Assembly (NCBI RefSeq): GCF_000466385.1 | Contig: NZ_KE952910.1 | Span: 27,780 to 88,503, forward strand | Length of the DNA stretch: 60,724 bases | Source: Aneurinibacillus aneurinilyticus ATCC 12856 | Lineage (GTDB): Bacteria > Bacillota > Bacilli > Aneurinibacillales > Aneurinibacillaceae | Reading direction: 5' to 3' | Part shown: positions 6,163 through 15,629 of the stretch, piece by piece | How positions within the stretch are numbered: position 1 is the stretch's first letter | Layout of the letters: every line of letters begins with the position of its first letter | The notes under the pieces: generated by a model | What the model was told of the DNA's origin: nothing | The model's database searches: none | Seen by the model: only the letters and a program-made list of their open reading frames with translations | Position numbers and translations under genes: made by a program

Positions 6163-7515
6163 ATGAAGATCAAAACGATTCTCATTGCGAATCGGGGCGA
6201 AATCGCCCGTCGAATCATACGGACATGCAAAGCAAAAGGAATTCGCACGATTGCGGTTCATTCTGAAGCGGATGCACCCATGCCTTTTGTGCGTGAAGCG
6301 GACGCTGCGGTCGTTATTGGTCCGCCGCCGGTAGTGAAGAGCTATTTGAATATGGAAGCGATTATACAGGCTGCTAAAGACCATGGGGTTGACGCAATTC
6401 ATCCAGGTTACGGCTTGCTTTCGGAGAACGGGAATTTTGCGAGAAGGTGTGCTGAAGAAGGTATTGTGTTTATCGGTCCTCGTCCTGAAGTCATGGAAGA
6501 TATGGGCGATAAAATTCGTGCGCGAACACGAATGATGGAAGCCGGGATACCGGTAGTTCCGGGATATAACGGTAGCATTGCGGATGCGGAAGAAGCGTGC
6601 AGCATTGCAGCGGATATAGGATATCCAGTCATGTTAAAGGCAAGCGCGGGCGGTGGCGGGATCGGCATGCAAGTGTGTGAAAATGAGGAAGAAGTGCGAA
6701 AAGCGTTTCAGTCTGCCAAAGGGCGGGCAAAAGCGTATTTTGGCAACGATGATATGTTTATTGAGAAGTACATTGAAGAACCACACCATATTGAAGTGCA
6801 GATTGCTGGTGACGAGCATGGTCACATCATCCATCTGTTTGAGCGGGAGTGCTCGATTCAGCGACGTCATCAGAAGGTGATTGAAGAAAGTCCGTCTCCG
6901 TTCCTGGATGATGTGACGCGAGAGGCAATTTGTCGGACAGCCGTTCAGGCTGCACAGGCGGTTGGTTATACGGGAGTCGGAACTGTTGAATTTATTATGA
7001 ATGGAGAACAGGAGTTTTTCTTTTTGGAAATGAACACGCGCCTTCAGGTAGAGCATCCCGTTACTGAGGCGGTAACAGGCTTTGACCTTGTGGAGATGCA
7101 GTTAATGATCGCCGAAGAGAAAGCGCTCACAATTTCGCAAGAAGAGGTAATACAGCGTGGACATGCGATAGAACTTCGAATTTATGCTGAAGATCCAATT
7201 ACGTTCATGCCGTCTCCGGGTACGATTTCAAGATATGAACAACCGGAAGGGAAAGGGATTCGTGTTGATGATGCTGTTGAGTCAGGCTCAACCATTACAC
7301 CGTACTATGATCCAATGATAGGCAAGTTAATCGTCAGTGGAAACACGCGTGCCGAAGCGATCGCCCGTGCCGAGGAAGCACTCGCACAGTATGTAATCGA
7401 CGGCATTAAAACAAATCTTCCTATGCTTGGTGATGTGCTGCGTGATGAAGCGTTCGTTGCGGGAACATACACAACACAATTCGTTCAACAAATGAAGCGG
7501 ACGACCAATAAATAA
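6163..7515 (+). CDS. Biotin carboxylase subunit of an acyl-CoA carboxylase (YngHA/AccC-like)
   Basis: A 450-residue biotin carboxylase: MKIKTILIANRGEIARRII at the N-terminus, the ATP-grasp glycine loop KASAGGGGIGMQ, HQKVIEESPS and EMNTRLQVEHPVTE. It carboxylates biotin on the carrier protein with ATP and bicarbonate in the cytosol. The downstream genes encode a 71-residue carrier, an HMG-CoA lyase and a carboxyltransferase, as in the B. subtilis yng cluster. It is therefore more likely to belong to methylcrotonyl-CoA or a related acyl-CoA carboxylase than to fatty acid synthesis. ATG 6163 has AAAGGGTGAG upstream. The leader between the repeat and this gene carries inverted arms ATGACATTT (6049-6057) and AAATGTCAT (6107-6115). 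Confidence 0.85.
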   Translation: MKIKTILIANRGEIARRIIRTCKAKGIRTIAVHSEADAPMPFVREADAAVVIGPPPVVKSYLNMEAIIQAAKDHGVDAIHPGYGLLSENGNFARRCAEEGIVFIGPRPEVMEDMGDKIRARTRMMEAGIPVVPGYNGSIADAEEACSIAADIGYPVMLKASAGGGGIGMQVCENEEEVRKAFQSAKGRAKAYFGNDDMFIEKYIEEPHHIEVQIAGDEHGHIIHLFERECSIQRRHQKVIEESPSPFLDDVTREAICRTAVQAAQAVGYTGVGTVEFIMNGEQEFFFLEMNTRLQVEHPVTEAVTGFDLVEMQLMIAEEKALTISQEEVIQRGHAIELRIYAEDPITFMPSPGTISRYEQPEGKGIRVDDAVESGSTITPYYDPMIGKLIVSGNTRAEAIARAEEALAQYVIDGIKTNLPMLGDVLRDEAFVAGTYTTQFVQQMKRTTNK

Positions 7516-7537
7516 TACAATACGGGAGGAATATAAA

Positions 7538-7753
7538 ATGAAACAAATCGTAGCAAACATGGCAGGTACAATAATCAACGTATTGGTCAATGAAGGGGAC
7601 GAGGTGAGAAGTGGAGCTGATGTGGTCATGCTTGAATCAATGAAGATGGAAGTACCTGTAGCGGCCGAGACGTCCGGTAGGGTAACAGCGATAAAAGTGA
7701 ATGTAGGGGATTTCGTTAACGAAGGAGATGTGCTGATCGAGCTTGAAGGGTAA
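7538..7753 (+). CDS. yngHB: Biotin carrier protein, single biotinyl domain (YngHB-like)
   Basis: A 71-residue biotinyl/lipoyl domain and nothing else. The biotinylation motif ESMKME places the acceptor at Lys36. The domain begins close to residue 1, without the Ala/Pro-rich linker of AccB, as in YngHB of B. subtilis. It shuttles carboxyl groups between the carboxylase encoded just upstream and the transferase encoded downstream. A GGGAGG site precedes the ATG. The tight spacing of 22 bp upstream and 12 bp downstream supports one operon. Confidence 0.9.
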   Translation: MKQIVANMAGTIINVLVNEGDEVRSGADVVMLESMKMEVPVAAETSGRVTAIKVNVGDFVNEGDVLIELEG

Positions 7754-7765
7754 GGAGGAAGAAGT

Positions 7766-8686
7766 ATGACAAACCGGATTACCCTATTTGAAGTCGGTCC
7801 ACGTGACGGACTTCAAAATGAGAAGGAAATTATTGACACCTCTCTTAAAATTGAACTGATTGAGCGATTAGTCAGTTCGGGTATTCGCAGGATTGAAGCC
7901 ACTTCATTTGTTAATCCAAAGTGGATTCCGCAATTGGCGGATGCCATAGATGTGCTGAATGGAATTCGGCGAAAAGACGGCGTTGTCTATAGTGCGCTTG
8001 TGCCAAATTTGAAAGGATTGGAACGTGCGCAGCAGACCGGAATCAAGGAAATTGCGGTCTTCATGTCAGCTAGTGAATCGCATAACAAGAGCAATATTAA
8101 TAAAACGATAGAAGAAACGTACCCTGTATTACGGGAAGTGGCCGAAACGGCAACGGCGATAGGCATAAAGGTGCGTGGCTATGTATCAACTGCATTCGGC
8201 TGTCCATATGAAGGAGATGTGCCTCTTTCAGCAGTGGCCCGTGTGACGGAAGAGCTGCTGCACATGGGAGTGTATGAAGTGTCTATTGGAGACACGATTG
8301 GTGTCGGGACACCCGGACAGGTAAAAGAACGCTTCACCTCGCTTATTGAGCTGTTCGGTAAGGAGAGGCTCGCCGGTCATTTCCATGATACGCGCGGAAC
8401 CGGGCTTGCCAATGTCTATGCAGCACTTGAAGCAGGCATTCGCACATTTGACAGCTCCGTTGGCGGACTTGGCGGCTGTCCGTATGCGCCTGGTGCATCT
8501 GGCAATATCGCTACAGAAGATGTTCTCTATATGTTGCATGGCATGGGCATGGAGACAGGAGTAAAACTGGAGGAAGTCGTGGAAGCAGGTGCGTTCTTGG
8601 AGAAGATATTGAACCGCACGTTGCCTTCGCGGGTGCTGCAGGCAATGAAGACAACATGTATGGAAGGGGAAAGTGCGAATGAGTGA
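7766..8686 (+). CDS. yngG: Hydroxymethylglutaryl-CoA lyase (YngG-like)
   Basis: A 306-residue TIM-barrel lyase. Family signatures are EVGPRDGLQNE near residue 9, the metal site around GHFHDTRGTGL, and GGLGGCPYAPGASGN with the catalytic cysteine. It cleaves HMG-CoA to acetyl-CoA and acetoacetate, the last step of leucine breakdown. Its place between biotin carrier and carboxyltransferase genes supports a leucine or isoprenoid catabolic role for the operon. AAGGAGG precedes the start. The stop overlaps the next start by 8 bases, implying translational coupling. Confidence 0.9.
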   Translation: MTNRITLFEVGPRDGLQNEKEIIDTSLKIELIERLVSSGIRRIEATSFVNPKWIPQLADAIDVLNGIRRKDGVVYSALVPNLKGLERAQQTGIKEIAVFMSASESHNKSNINKTIEETYPVLREVAETATAIGIKVRGYVSTAFGCPYEGDVPLSAVARVTEELLHMGVYEVSIGDTIGVGTPGQVKERFTSLIELFGKERLAGHFHDTRGTGLANVYAALEAGIRTFDSSVGGLGGCPYAPGASGNIATEDVLYMLHGMGMETGVKLEEVVEAGAFLEKILNRTLPSRVLQAMKTTCMEGESANE

Positions 8687-10235
8687 TACACAACAGGTAA
8701 ATAAAACGTTAGAGGAGACGCTTCACGAACGGATTGAGCGGGTTCAGCGTGGCGGCGCAGAGAAATATCATTCGAAAAATAAAGAGCATAATAAGCTGTT
8801 TGTACGTGATCGGCTGAAGTTGTTGTTCGATGATGAGTTTCAACTGGAGGATGGGTTGTTTGCTAACTTTATGGCTGGGGATTTGCCGGCGGACGGTGTT
8901 GTGACCGCCATTGGTAAAGTGAATGGGCAAACCGTATGCGTCATGGCGAACGATTCCACAGTTAAGGCTGGTTCTTGGGGAGCTCGAACGGTAGAGAAAA
9001 TTATTCGTATCCAGGAAACAGCCGAAAAACTTCGTGTACCGATGATTTATCTTGTAGATTCGGCAGGTGCACGTATTACTGACCAAATTGAGATGTTTCC
9101 GGGACGTCGTGGCGCAGGGCGTATCTTTTACAATCAAGTGAAGCTATCCGGTATGGTTCCACAAGTATGTGTATTGTTTGGCCCTTCTGCAGCAGGCGGC
9201 GCATATATCCCGGCGTTCTGCGATATTGTTGTTATGGTAGAAGGTAATGCCAGCATGTATCTTGGCTCTCCGCGTATGGCTGAGATGGTAATTGGGGAGA
9301 AAGTTACGCTCGAAGAGATGGGTGGTGCGCGTATGCACTGCTCTGTCAGCGGCTGCGGCGATGTGTTGGCCTCCTCTGAACAAGAGGCGATCGAATCGGC
9401 ACGTCAATATCTATCTTATTTTCCAGCTAATTTTCAGGAGAATCCACCAGTGCGCGAAGCGAAAGCGCCGAAAGCGGAAGCTCGTAGTGTAGAAGAAATT
9501 GTACCGACGAATCAAAATGCTCCGTTTAACATGCATGAATTAATAGAGGCCATTGTAGATGAAGATTCATTTTATGAGATGAAGAAGCTGTTTGCGGCAG
9601 AGTTAATTACTGGATTCGCCCGTATGGACGGCAAACCTGTAGGAATTATTGCAAACCAACCGCGCGTAAAAGGCGGCGTACTGTTCGTCGATTCAGCAGA
9701 TAAAGCTGCACGTTTTATTAATTTGTGTGACGCGTACGGTATCCCGGTGTTGTTCCTTGCTGACGTTCCCGGCTTTATGATTGGCACAAAGGTGGAACGC
9801 GCCGGTATTATTCGTCATGGAGCCAAAATGATTTCAGCGATGTCGGAAGCAACCGTCACAAAAATTTCGGTTATTGTGCGTAAAGCATATGGTGCCGGTT
9901 TGTATGCGATGGCAGGCCCTGCGTTTGAGCCTGACTGCTGCTTGGCATTGCCTACCGCACAAATCGCGGTTATGGGACCGGAAGCCGCTGTTAATGCTGT
10001 ATATAGTAATAAAATTAATGCCATTGAGGATGCGCAGGAACGCCAGAAATTTGTAATGGAAAAACGAAAAGAATACCAGGAAGATATCGATATTTATCGT
10101 CTGGCTTCTGAGCTTATCATCGACGGAATTGTGGAAGGAAGCAGGTTGCGAGAGGAGCTTATCGGGCGCCTTGCAGCCTACAGCAGCAAGCAATTGACCT
10201 TTTCGCACCGCAAGCATCCGGTTTATCCAGTATAA
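8679..10235 (+). CDS. yngE: Acyl-CoA carboxylase carboxyltransferase subunit (YngE/PccB/MccB-like)
   Basis: A 518-residue carboxyltransferase with fused N and C crotonase-like halves, as in PccB and MccB; AccA/AccD would be split. Visible segments are YLVDSAGARITDQIEMFPGR, FGPSAAGGAYIPAFCD, PLFLADVPGFMIG-like VLFLADVPGFMIGTK and KAYGAGLYAMAGPAF. It moves the carboxyl group from biotin to an acyl-CoA. The GRRGAGRIFYNQ and MHCSVSGCGD-type segments favour methylcrotonyl-CoA, but specificity is not certain. ATG 8679 has AAGGGGA at about 9 bases; the in-frame GTG at 8673 is too close to it. It is the last gene of the operon. Confidence 0.85.
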   Translation: MSDTQQVNKTLEETLHERIERVQRGGAEKYHSKNKEHNKLFVRDRLKLLFDDEFQLEDGLFANFMAGDLPADGVVTAIGKVNGQTVCVMANDSTVKAGSWGARTVEKIIRIQETAEKLRVPMIYLVDSAGARITDQIEMFPGRRGAGRIFYNQVKLSGMVPQVCVLFGPSAAGGAYIPAFCDIVVMVEGNASMYLGSPRMAEMVIGEKVTLEEMGGARMHCSVSGCGDVLASSEQEAIESARQYLSYFPANFQENPPVREAKAPKAEARSVEEIVPTNQNAPFNMHELIEAIVDEDSFYEMKKLFAAELITGFARMDGKPVGIIANQPRVKGGVLFVDSADKAARFINLCDAYGIPVLFLADVPGFMIGTKVERAGIIRHGAKMISAMSEATVTKISVIVRKAYGAGLYAMAGPAFEPDCCLALPTAQIAVMGPEAAVNAVYSNKINAIEDAQERQKFVMEKRKEYQEDIDIYRLASELIIDGIVEGSRLREELIGRLAAYSSKQLTFSHRKHPVYPV

Positions 10236-10273
10236 TCCGCATGGTGACATGCCGGATGCATGCGGCTCCTTGA

Positions 10274-10303
10274 TTGACATTCCAGAATACGCATGGATAT
10301 GCT
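10274..10303 (+). promoter_or_regulatory. Candidate sigma-A promoter of the TetR gene
   Basis: TTGACA (10274-10279) and TATGCT (10298-10303) with an 18-bp spacer, 38 bp before the start codon. Confidence 0.5.
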
Positions 10304-10341
10304 ATGATGAAACATAATGATAGCAATTGAGGAGCAGGAAC

Positions 10342-10938
10342 ATGAGTCATTCTTTTCGGCAGCGTATTCTGGCGGCTGCGCATAAGATTTTTATCGAAAA
10401 AGGATACCGGCAAGCGGATATGCGGTCTATTGCTAAAGAGGCAGGAATTGCGGTCGGTACGATTTATAACTATTATCCGAATAAAGCCGTACTGTACCAG
10501 GCCATTCTAGTTCAGCAATCAGATGAGCTTGATTTTCGTATTTTTGAGATTACACGTGATGAGAACCAGCATACCGCTGAAAAGTTACAATCTATTACGG
10601 ATTTGCTGCTTGCTTTTGTGGTTCGCCATTCCAGTTTCTGGCGTGAGATTGTTGAGGACCCACAGCGAAATGTAGAAATACATGATGAAGGACATAAAGC
10701 GCAAATGCGGGCGCATGAGCAACTAAAAAAGCATCTGTTCAATGTGTTTGCGGAATCTTCCGAGGAGTCCTTGTGGATTGAGCGTCATGTATTGACGTAT
10801 ATAGCGGCGGTAACACATATAGGAGTATTTTTTCCTGATCAACTGGAAGAAAACCAGAGATATGTAAGGGGGCTGGTTCAACGTATGCTTAGTTTGTCGA
10901 GGGCTGAAACTGATATAGTTGAACATATTCAAGACTGA
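10342..10938 (+). CDS. TetR/AcrR-family transcriptional regulator
   Basis: A 198-residue regulator. The N-terminal HTH is typical: FRQRILAAAHKIFIEKGY, then MRSIAKEAGIAVGTIYNYY at about residues 27-45. The C-terminal ligand domain is not informative. ATG 10342 has GGAGCAGG upstream. It sits downstream of the acyl-CoA carboxylase operon with its own promoter and a terminator behind it. It might repress that operon, as FadR-type TetR proteins do for acyl-CoA genes, but no shared operator was recognised. Confidence 0.85.
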   Translation: MSHSFRQRILAAAHKIFIEKGYRQADMRSIAKEAGIAVGTIYNYYPNKAVLYQAILVQQSDELDFRIFEITRDENQHTAEKLQSITDLLLAFVVRHSSFWREIVEDPQRNVEIHDEGHKAQMRAHEQLKKHLFNVFAESSEESLWIERHVLTYIAAVTHIGVFFPDQLEENQRYVRGLVQRMLSLSRAETDIVEHIQD

Positions 10939-10946
10939 ACAGAGAT

Positions 10947-10986
10947 AAGATAGATGGGAGACATATTTCCTGTCTATCTTTTTTTT
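10947..10986 (+). terminator. Intrinsic terminator after the TetR gene
   Basis: AAGATAGA (10947-10954) pairs with TCTATCTT (10973-10980), followed by a run of T residues to 10986. Confidence 0.85.
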
Positions 10987-11119
10987 GCCTTCCGGATCAT
11001 ACATGTGATAATAACCTTGTATAAATCAAGGGAGGACAGGTAGAAAAAATCCTCACTGAGTGAAGTTTTGCTTTGTATGTTATACTTATTTAAAATAAGA
11101 GAAAGAAAGGATGAACCAT

Positions 11120-12751
11120 GTGCAGATAGAACAGGTGCAACTGCCATCCGGCCAAATGCTTGTACACGATTATATACATAATTACGGGATAGTAAGGGAT
11201 TTCTATTCATATACTCCTTACAAGCAAGCAAGTTTTGCAAAGCGTCTTACATGGCTTGAATCGCATGCAGTGCAGCATCGGGAGGAGTTAGCAGACGGAT
11301 TGCTCGCATTTAATCAGAAGATAGGCAATCATGCACGAGCTACAGAAAATATTGAAAAACTGCGCCGTTCGGATGCATATGTGATAGTAGCGGGACAGCA
11401 GGCAGGTGTATTGACCGGACCGCTTTACACGATCCACAAGGCGATTACGATTATCCGCCTTGCCGCTGAGCAAGAAAACAGACTGGGCAAGCCGATCGTT
11501 CCAATATTTTGGATTGCTGGAGAAGACCATGACTATGAAGAGGTTAATCATGTGTACACGCAGACACGCGATTCACAGGTAAAAAAAGTAAAGCTGGCGG
11601 TCGAATCAGAAGGACGATCTTCTATCTCGCATTTTAAGATAGATACAGATGAGATGCAGGCATTGGTTAATGAATACTTTGCAGAGCAAATTGAAACGGA
11701 GTTTACGGGAGAGATTAAAGAGAGGCTGTATGGATTTGCTGAACAGTCTGATACGCTGACCGGCTTCTTTGCTCGAACGATGGCGTGGCTGTTTGGTGAG
11801 CAGGGGCTCGTGTTAATGGACGCCGCCCTCCCGTTTGTACGGCGCCTTGAAGTTCCAGTGTTTACACAAATCATTGAACAGAATGCAGAGCTAAACGAGG
11901 CAGTCGCCAGGCAAGGAAAAAAACTGGAAGCACTAGGTTATCGTAAGCAGGTTGAAACGGATGCTACTAACGCACAGTTTTTTATGTATCGAGCAGGAGA
12001 ACGGATTGGCATGATACGTCTTTCTGACGGTACGTTCCAGACACGTGATGGCAGCGAGACATACGCTAAGGAAGATTTGTTGACTTTATTGAAGGAACAA
12101 CCAGAACGATTCAGCGCGAATGTGGTTACCCGTCCCTTGATGCAGGAACATTTGCTGCCAACGCTTGCTTTTGTCGGCGGTCCGGGGGAAATTGCCTACT
12201 GGGGGCTTTACGCAGAATACTTCCGGTGCATGGGTTATGAAATGCCGCCGCTTATCCCACGGTTGTCATTCAGCTTGCTGGAGGGTGCGGTTCAAAAAAA
12301 TATGCGCAAATACGAGTTGAGTGTAGAAGATGCATTGCTGCGACTTGTAGAAAAAAGGGAACAGTTCTTAATCGCGCAGGATACGCATCATCTTGAACAA
12401 AAATTCGGGAATGCAAGGGAGAGGATCAGACAACTGTATGAACCTCTTATTCAGGAAGCGACACATATTGAGCGCGGGCTACAAAAGTTGGGTGAGAAAA
12501 ATCTGGAAAAAATTTTAGAACAGGTGACTTATTACGAGCATAAAGCTCAGGCAGCATTTATTAAACAGCACGAAGCTGCCTTGCGCCAATTCGATAAGGT
12601 TGCTCTTTCATTGTTTCCATTGGACAAACCACAGGAACGCGTTTACAATATATTTGGTTATCTTAACAAGTACGGCATGGATTGGTTTAGAGAGTTTGCT
12701 TCGTATCCGTACGAAATCTCACCTGACCACTATGCGGTATCCATTGATTAA
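11120..12751 (+). CDS. bshC: BshC, putative cysteine-adding enzyme of bacillithiol synthesis
   Basis: A 543-residue protein matching BshC (YllA), which adds cysteine to glucosaminyl-malate in the last step of bacillithiol synthesis. Signatures are AGQQAGVLTGPLYTIHK near residue 97, PIFWIAGEDHDYEEVNH and, later, TLAFVGGPGEIAYWGLY. I prefer GTG 11120 with AAAGG 9 bases upstream, giving MQIEQVQLP like the B. subtilis protein. ATG 11111 directly abuts the ribosome site. In B. subtilis this gene lies immediately upstream of mraZ; here ahcY intervenes. Confidence 0.9.
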   Translation: MQIEQVQLPSGQMLVHDYIHNYGIVRDFYSYTPYKQASFAKRLTWLESHAVQHREELADGLLAFNQKIGNHARATENIEKLRRSDAYVIVAGQQAGVLTGPLYTIHKAITIIRLAAEQENRLGKPIVPIFWIAGEDHDYEEVNHVYTQTRDSQVKKVKLAVESEGRSSISHFKIDTDEMQALVNEYFAEQIETEFTGEIKERLYGFAEQSDTLTGFFARTMAWLFGEQGLVLMDAALPFVRRLEVPVFTQIIEQNAELNEAVARQGKKLEALGYRKQVETDATNAQFFMYRAGERIGMIRLSDGTFQTRDGSETYAKEDLLTLLKEQPERFSANVVTRPLMQEHLLPTLAFVGGPGEIAYWGLYAEYFRCMGYEMPPLIPRLSFSLLEGAVQKNMRKYELSVEDALLRLVEKREQFLIAQDTHHLEQKFGNARERIRQLYEPLIQEATHIERGLQKLGEKNLEKILEQVTYYEHKAQAAFIKQHEAALRQFDKVALSLFPLDKPQERVYNIFGYLNKYGMDWFREFASYPYEISPDHYAVSID

Positions 12752-12769
12752 AAATGGGAGGCTGACATT

Positions 12770-14032
12770 TTGAATAAAACGGAAAAAAGTATTGTGCGCG
12801 ATATGAGCCTTGCGCCGAGCGGACATCTGAAAATTGATTGGGTTAAAGAACATATGCCGGTATTGAACCGCATCCGTGAACAGTTCGAAAAAGAACAGCC
12901 GTTCAAAGGGCTGAAAGTGGCTATTTCTCTTCATTTGGAAGCGAAAACGGCATATCTCGCGAAGGTAGTAAAAGCAGGGGGCGCGGACGTAACGATCACA
13001 GGCAGCAATCCGCTTTCCACCCAGGATGATGTAGCGGCCGCTCTTGTAGAAGATGGTATTACGGTGTTTGCCAAGTACAATCCAGAACCGGCTGAGTATA
13101 AAGAACACATGATTAAAACACTTGAGATAAAACCGGATTTAATTATTGATGACGGCGGTGATCTTGTAACGATTCTGCACTCTGAGCGTCCGGATTTATT
13201 GGCGCAAGTACGTGGCGGTTGCGAAGAGACGACAACGGGTGTGATTCGTAACCGTGCGCTGGAAAAGTCGGGCGAATTAAAATTCCCGATGATCGCAGTG
13301 AACGATGCATACTGCAAATATTTGTTTGATAATCGTTACGGTACAGGGCAGTCCGTATGGGATGGCATCAATCGTACGACAAATCTTGTGGTAGCAGGCA
13401 AGACTGTTGTCGTTGTTGGTTACGGCTGGTGCGGACGCGGCGTAGCCCTGCGTGCAAAAGGCCTTGGCGCCAAGGTTATCGTTACAGAAATCGATGGCAT
13501 CAAAGCTATTGAGGCATATATGGATGGCTTTGAGGTAATGCCGATGGCAGAAGCAGCCAAGCATGGCGATTACTTTGTGACAGTAACAGGAAACCGCGAT
13601 GTTATCCGCGGCGAGCATATGGAGGTAATGAAAGACGGTGCCATTTTATCCAATGCAGGCCATTTCGATATCGAAATTAACAAACAGGAACTTGAAGCGC
13701 TTGCTGCATCCAAACGTGTCGTGCGCAAAGACATCGAGGAATATGCGCTAAAAGATGGACGTAAAATTTATCTGTTGGCAGAAGGGCGTCTCGTCAATCT
13801 GGCGGCAGGTGACGGCCATCCAGCAGAGATTATGGATATGACGTTCGCGCTGCAGGCCATTTCGCTCGCATACGTGAATGAGAAGTATGAAGAAATCGGG
13901 GCCCGTGTGCTGAATGTACCATATGAATTGGATGAGCGGGTAGCACGTCTAAAGTTAGAAGCTTTAGGATTAGGTATAGATATTTTGACGGAGGAACAAA
14001 AGGCATATCTGGAAAGCTGGAAAGAAGAATAG
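12770..14032 (+). CDS. ahcY: Adenosylhomocysteinase (S-adenosylhomocysteine hydrolase)
   Basis: A 420-residue hydrolase that splits S-adenosylhomocysteine into homocysteine and adenosine using bound NAD. Visible are [46 protein letters not shown], the NAD loop GYGWCGRG at residues 217-224 and [13 protein letters not shown]. The length and sequence fit the shorter form, without the insertion found in many proteobacterial and eukaryotic enzymes. TTG 12770 has GGGAGG 8 bases upstream. Many Bacillota use the Pfs/LuxS route instead, so its presence is notable. It follows bshC by 18 bp, is probably cotranscribed and is closed by a strong terminator. Confidence 0.92.
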   Translation: MNKTEKSIVRDMSLAPSGHLKIDWVKEHMPVLNRIREQFEKEQPFKGLKVAISLHLEAKTAYLAKVVKAGGADVTITGSNPLSTQDDVAAALVEDGITVFAKYNPEPAEYKEHMIKTLEIKPDLIIDDGGDLVTILHSERPDLLAQVRGGCEETTTGVIRNRALEKSGELKFPMIAVNDAYCKYLFDNRYGTGQSVWDGINRTTNLVVAGKTVVVVGYGWCGRGVALRAKGLGAKVIVTEIDGIKAIEAYMDGFEVMPMAEAAKHGDYFVTVTGNRDVIRGEHMEVMKDGAILSNAGHFDIEINKQELEALAASKRVVRKDIEEYALKDGRKIYLLAEGRLVNLAAGDGHPAEIMDMTFALQAISLAYVNEKYEEIGARVLNVPYELDERVARLKLEALGLGIDILTEEQKAYLESWKEE

Positions 14033-14044
14033 GCTAAAAATCAC

Positions 14045-14084
14045 AATGTCGAATGGGTTCGTTCACTCATTCGACATTTTTTTT
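14045..14084 (+). terminator. Strong intrinsic terminator after ahcY
   Basis: AATGTCGAATG (14045-14055) pairs perfectly with CATTCGACATT (14068-14078) and is followed by eight T residues. It separates ahcY from the mraZ promoter region. Confidence 0.93.
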
Positions 14085-14161
14085 ATGCAATTAGCGCTAA
14101 TTCCACAAAACTTCCTAAATTTTTATAGAAGGATTTTGATTTATAAGCTAGAATACGTTAT

Positions 14162-14189
14162 GTGGTGTAAAGTGGGGGAAAGTGGAGGG
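14162..14189 (+). promoter_or_regulatory. MraZ operator: three 10-bp direct repeats
   Basis: GTGG occurs at 14162, 14172 and 14182, exactly one helical turn apart, in GTGGTGTAAA, GTGGGGGAAA and GTGGAGGGAA. Such G-rich repeats with a 10-bp period upstream of mraZ are the known MraZ-binding boxes. They lie 30-55 bp before the mraZ start. Confidence 0.75.
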
Positions 14190-14215
14190 AAAGGCAAACA
14201 GGTAGGTGAAAATGC

Positions 14216-14647
14216 GTGTTCATGGGAGAGTTCGAGCATACCCTCGATGATAAGGGGCGGCTGACAGTTCCTTCTAGATTTCGGGAGGAACTGGGGGAGC
14301 GCTTCGTAATGACGCGCGGTTTGGACTGCTGTTTGTTTGTTTATTCAATGGAAGAATGGAGCGTGCTGACAGGCAAGCTGAAGAATCTCCCTTTTACCAG
14401 GGCTGATGCCCGCGCATTTACCCGCTTGTTTTTCTCTGGCGCGACCGAATGTGTACCGGACAAGCAGGGAAGAGTAAGCATACCACTCGCTCTGCGTAAG
14501 CATGGGCAAATTGAAAAAGAATGCGTCGTTATCGGCGTATCCAACAGAGTTGAAATTTGGGGCCGGACGGCATGGGAAGAGTATACGTCCGAATCCGGTG
14601 ATTATTTTAATGAGATTGCAGAAAAAATTGTTGATTTTGATTTGTAG
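14216..14647 (+). CDS. mraZ: MraZ, transcriptional regulator of the dcw cluster
   Basis: A 143-residue protein with two SpoVT/AbrB-like MraZ domains, each with a DxxGR motif: [17 protein letters not shown] near residue 10 and [17 protein letters not shown] near residue 80. It forms rings, binds the repeats in front of its own operon and also interacts with RsmH. The GTG start (MFMGEFEH) aligns with B. subtilis MraZ; an AGGTAGGTG site precedes it. It opens the dcw operon, 19-22 bp ahead of rsmH. Confidence 0.95.
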   Translation: MFMGEFEHTLDDKGRLTVPSRFREELGERFVMTRGLDCCLFVYSMEEWSVLTGKLKNLPFTRADARAFTRLFFSGATECVPDKQGRVSIPLALRKHGQIEKECVVIGVSNRVEIWGRTAWEEYTSESGDYFNEIAEKIVDFDL

Positions 14648-14669
14648 CAGGATGCAAGGAGGATAAATG

Positions 14670-15608
14670 ATGTTCCATCACATCACGGTGCTGCACCAAG
14701 AGGCAGTGGACGGCTTGGATATTAAGCTGGGCGGGATTTATGTGGATTGTACGCTTGGGGGAGCTGGCCATAGCTCATTAATCGCATCAAGGATTAGCGG
14801 AGGAGGACGTCTCATTGCCATTGATCAGGACGATATCGCTCTCGCTAATGCAGAAGAGCGCCTCGCGCCGTACATGGAACATGTTACGCTTGTAAAAAGC
14901 AATTTTCGTCGCTTGAAAGAAGTGCTTGAAGAGTTACGTATTCCGCGGATTGATGGAGTATTGTTCGATTTGGGCGTATCTTCACCACAGTTGGATGAGG
15001 CAGAACGCGGCTTTAGCTATAATGCGGATGCACCGCTTGATATGCGGATGGACCGTACACAACCGTTGTCTGCATATGAAGTTGTCAATGAATGGCCAGA
15101 GGAAGAAATTGCTTCAATCCTGTTCGAATACGGCGAAGAGAAATTCGCACGCCGTATTGCAAAAGAGATTGTAGGCGAGCGCAAGAAGAATCCAGTTACT
15201 ACGACGGGCGAATTGGTTGAACTGATTAAGCGCGGCATTCCGGCTGCGGCTAGACGCACCGGTCCACACCCGGCAAAACGGACATTCCAGGCTATTCGTA
15301 TTGCGGTGAACGACGAACTGAATGCTTTTAAAGAAGCCCTGGAAGCAGGGATTGAACTTCTTGCTCCAGGTGGAAGGACAAGCGTCATTACCTTTCATTC
15401 ATTAGAAGATAGAATTTGCAAACAGACTTACCAGGAGTACAGCAAGGGGTGTATATGTCCACCAGATTTTCCCCAGTGCGCTTGCGGCAACAAACCGATA
15501 CTGAAGATCATTACACGCAAACCGATCGTACCAGAAGAGGCCGAGTTAAGCGAGAACCGCAGGGCACGTTCGGCGAAGCTACGAATTGCGGAGAAAGTAG
15601 AACAATAG
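14670..15608 (+). CDS. rsmH: RsmH (MraW), 16S rRNA m4C1402 methyltransferase
   Basis: A 312-residue SAM-dependent methyltransferase that N4-methylates C1402 of 16S rRNA. Signatures are [12 protein letters not shown] with the SAM loop, [41 protein letters not shown] and [11 protein letters not shown]. Two adjacent ATG codons (14667, 14670) are possible; 14670 has the better distance to AAGGAGG and matches the B. subtilis MFQH start. It is followed by ftsL after 21 bp. Confidence 0.95.
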   Translation: MFHHITVLHQEAVDGLDIKLGGIYVDCTLGGAGHSSLIASRISGGGRLIAIDQDDIALANAEERLAPYMEHVTLVKSNFRRLKEVLEELRIPRIDGVLFDLGVSSPQLDEAERGFSYNADAPLDMRMDRTQPLSAYEVVNEWPEEEIASILFEYGEEKFARRIAKEIVGERKKNPVTTTGELVELIKRGIPAAARRTGPHPAKRTFQAIRIAVNDELNAFKEALEAGIELLAPGGRTSVITFHSLEDRICKQTYQEYSKGCICPPDFPQCACGNKPILKIITRKPIVPEEAELSENRRARSAKLRIAEKVEQ

Positions 15609-15629
15609 GCAAAGGAGGAGACGAATGTT

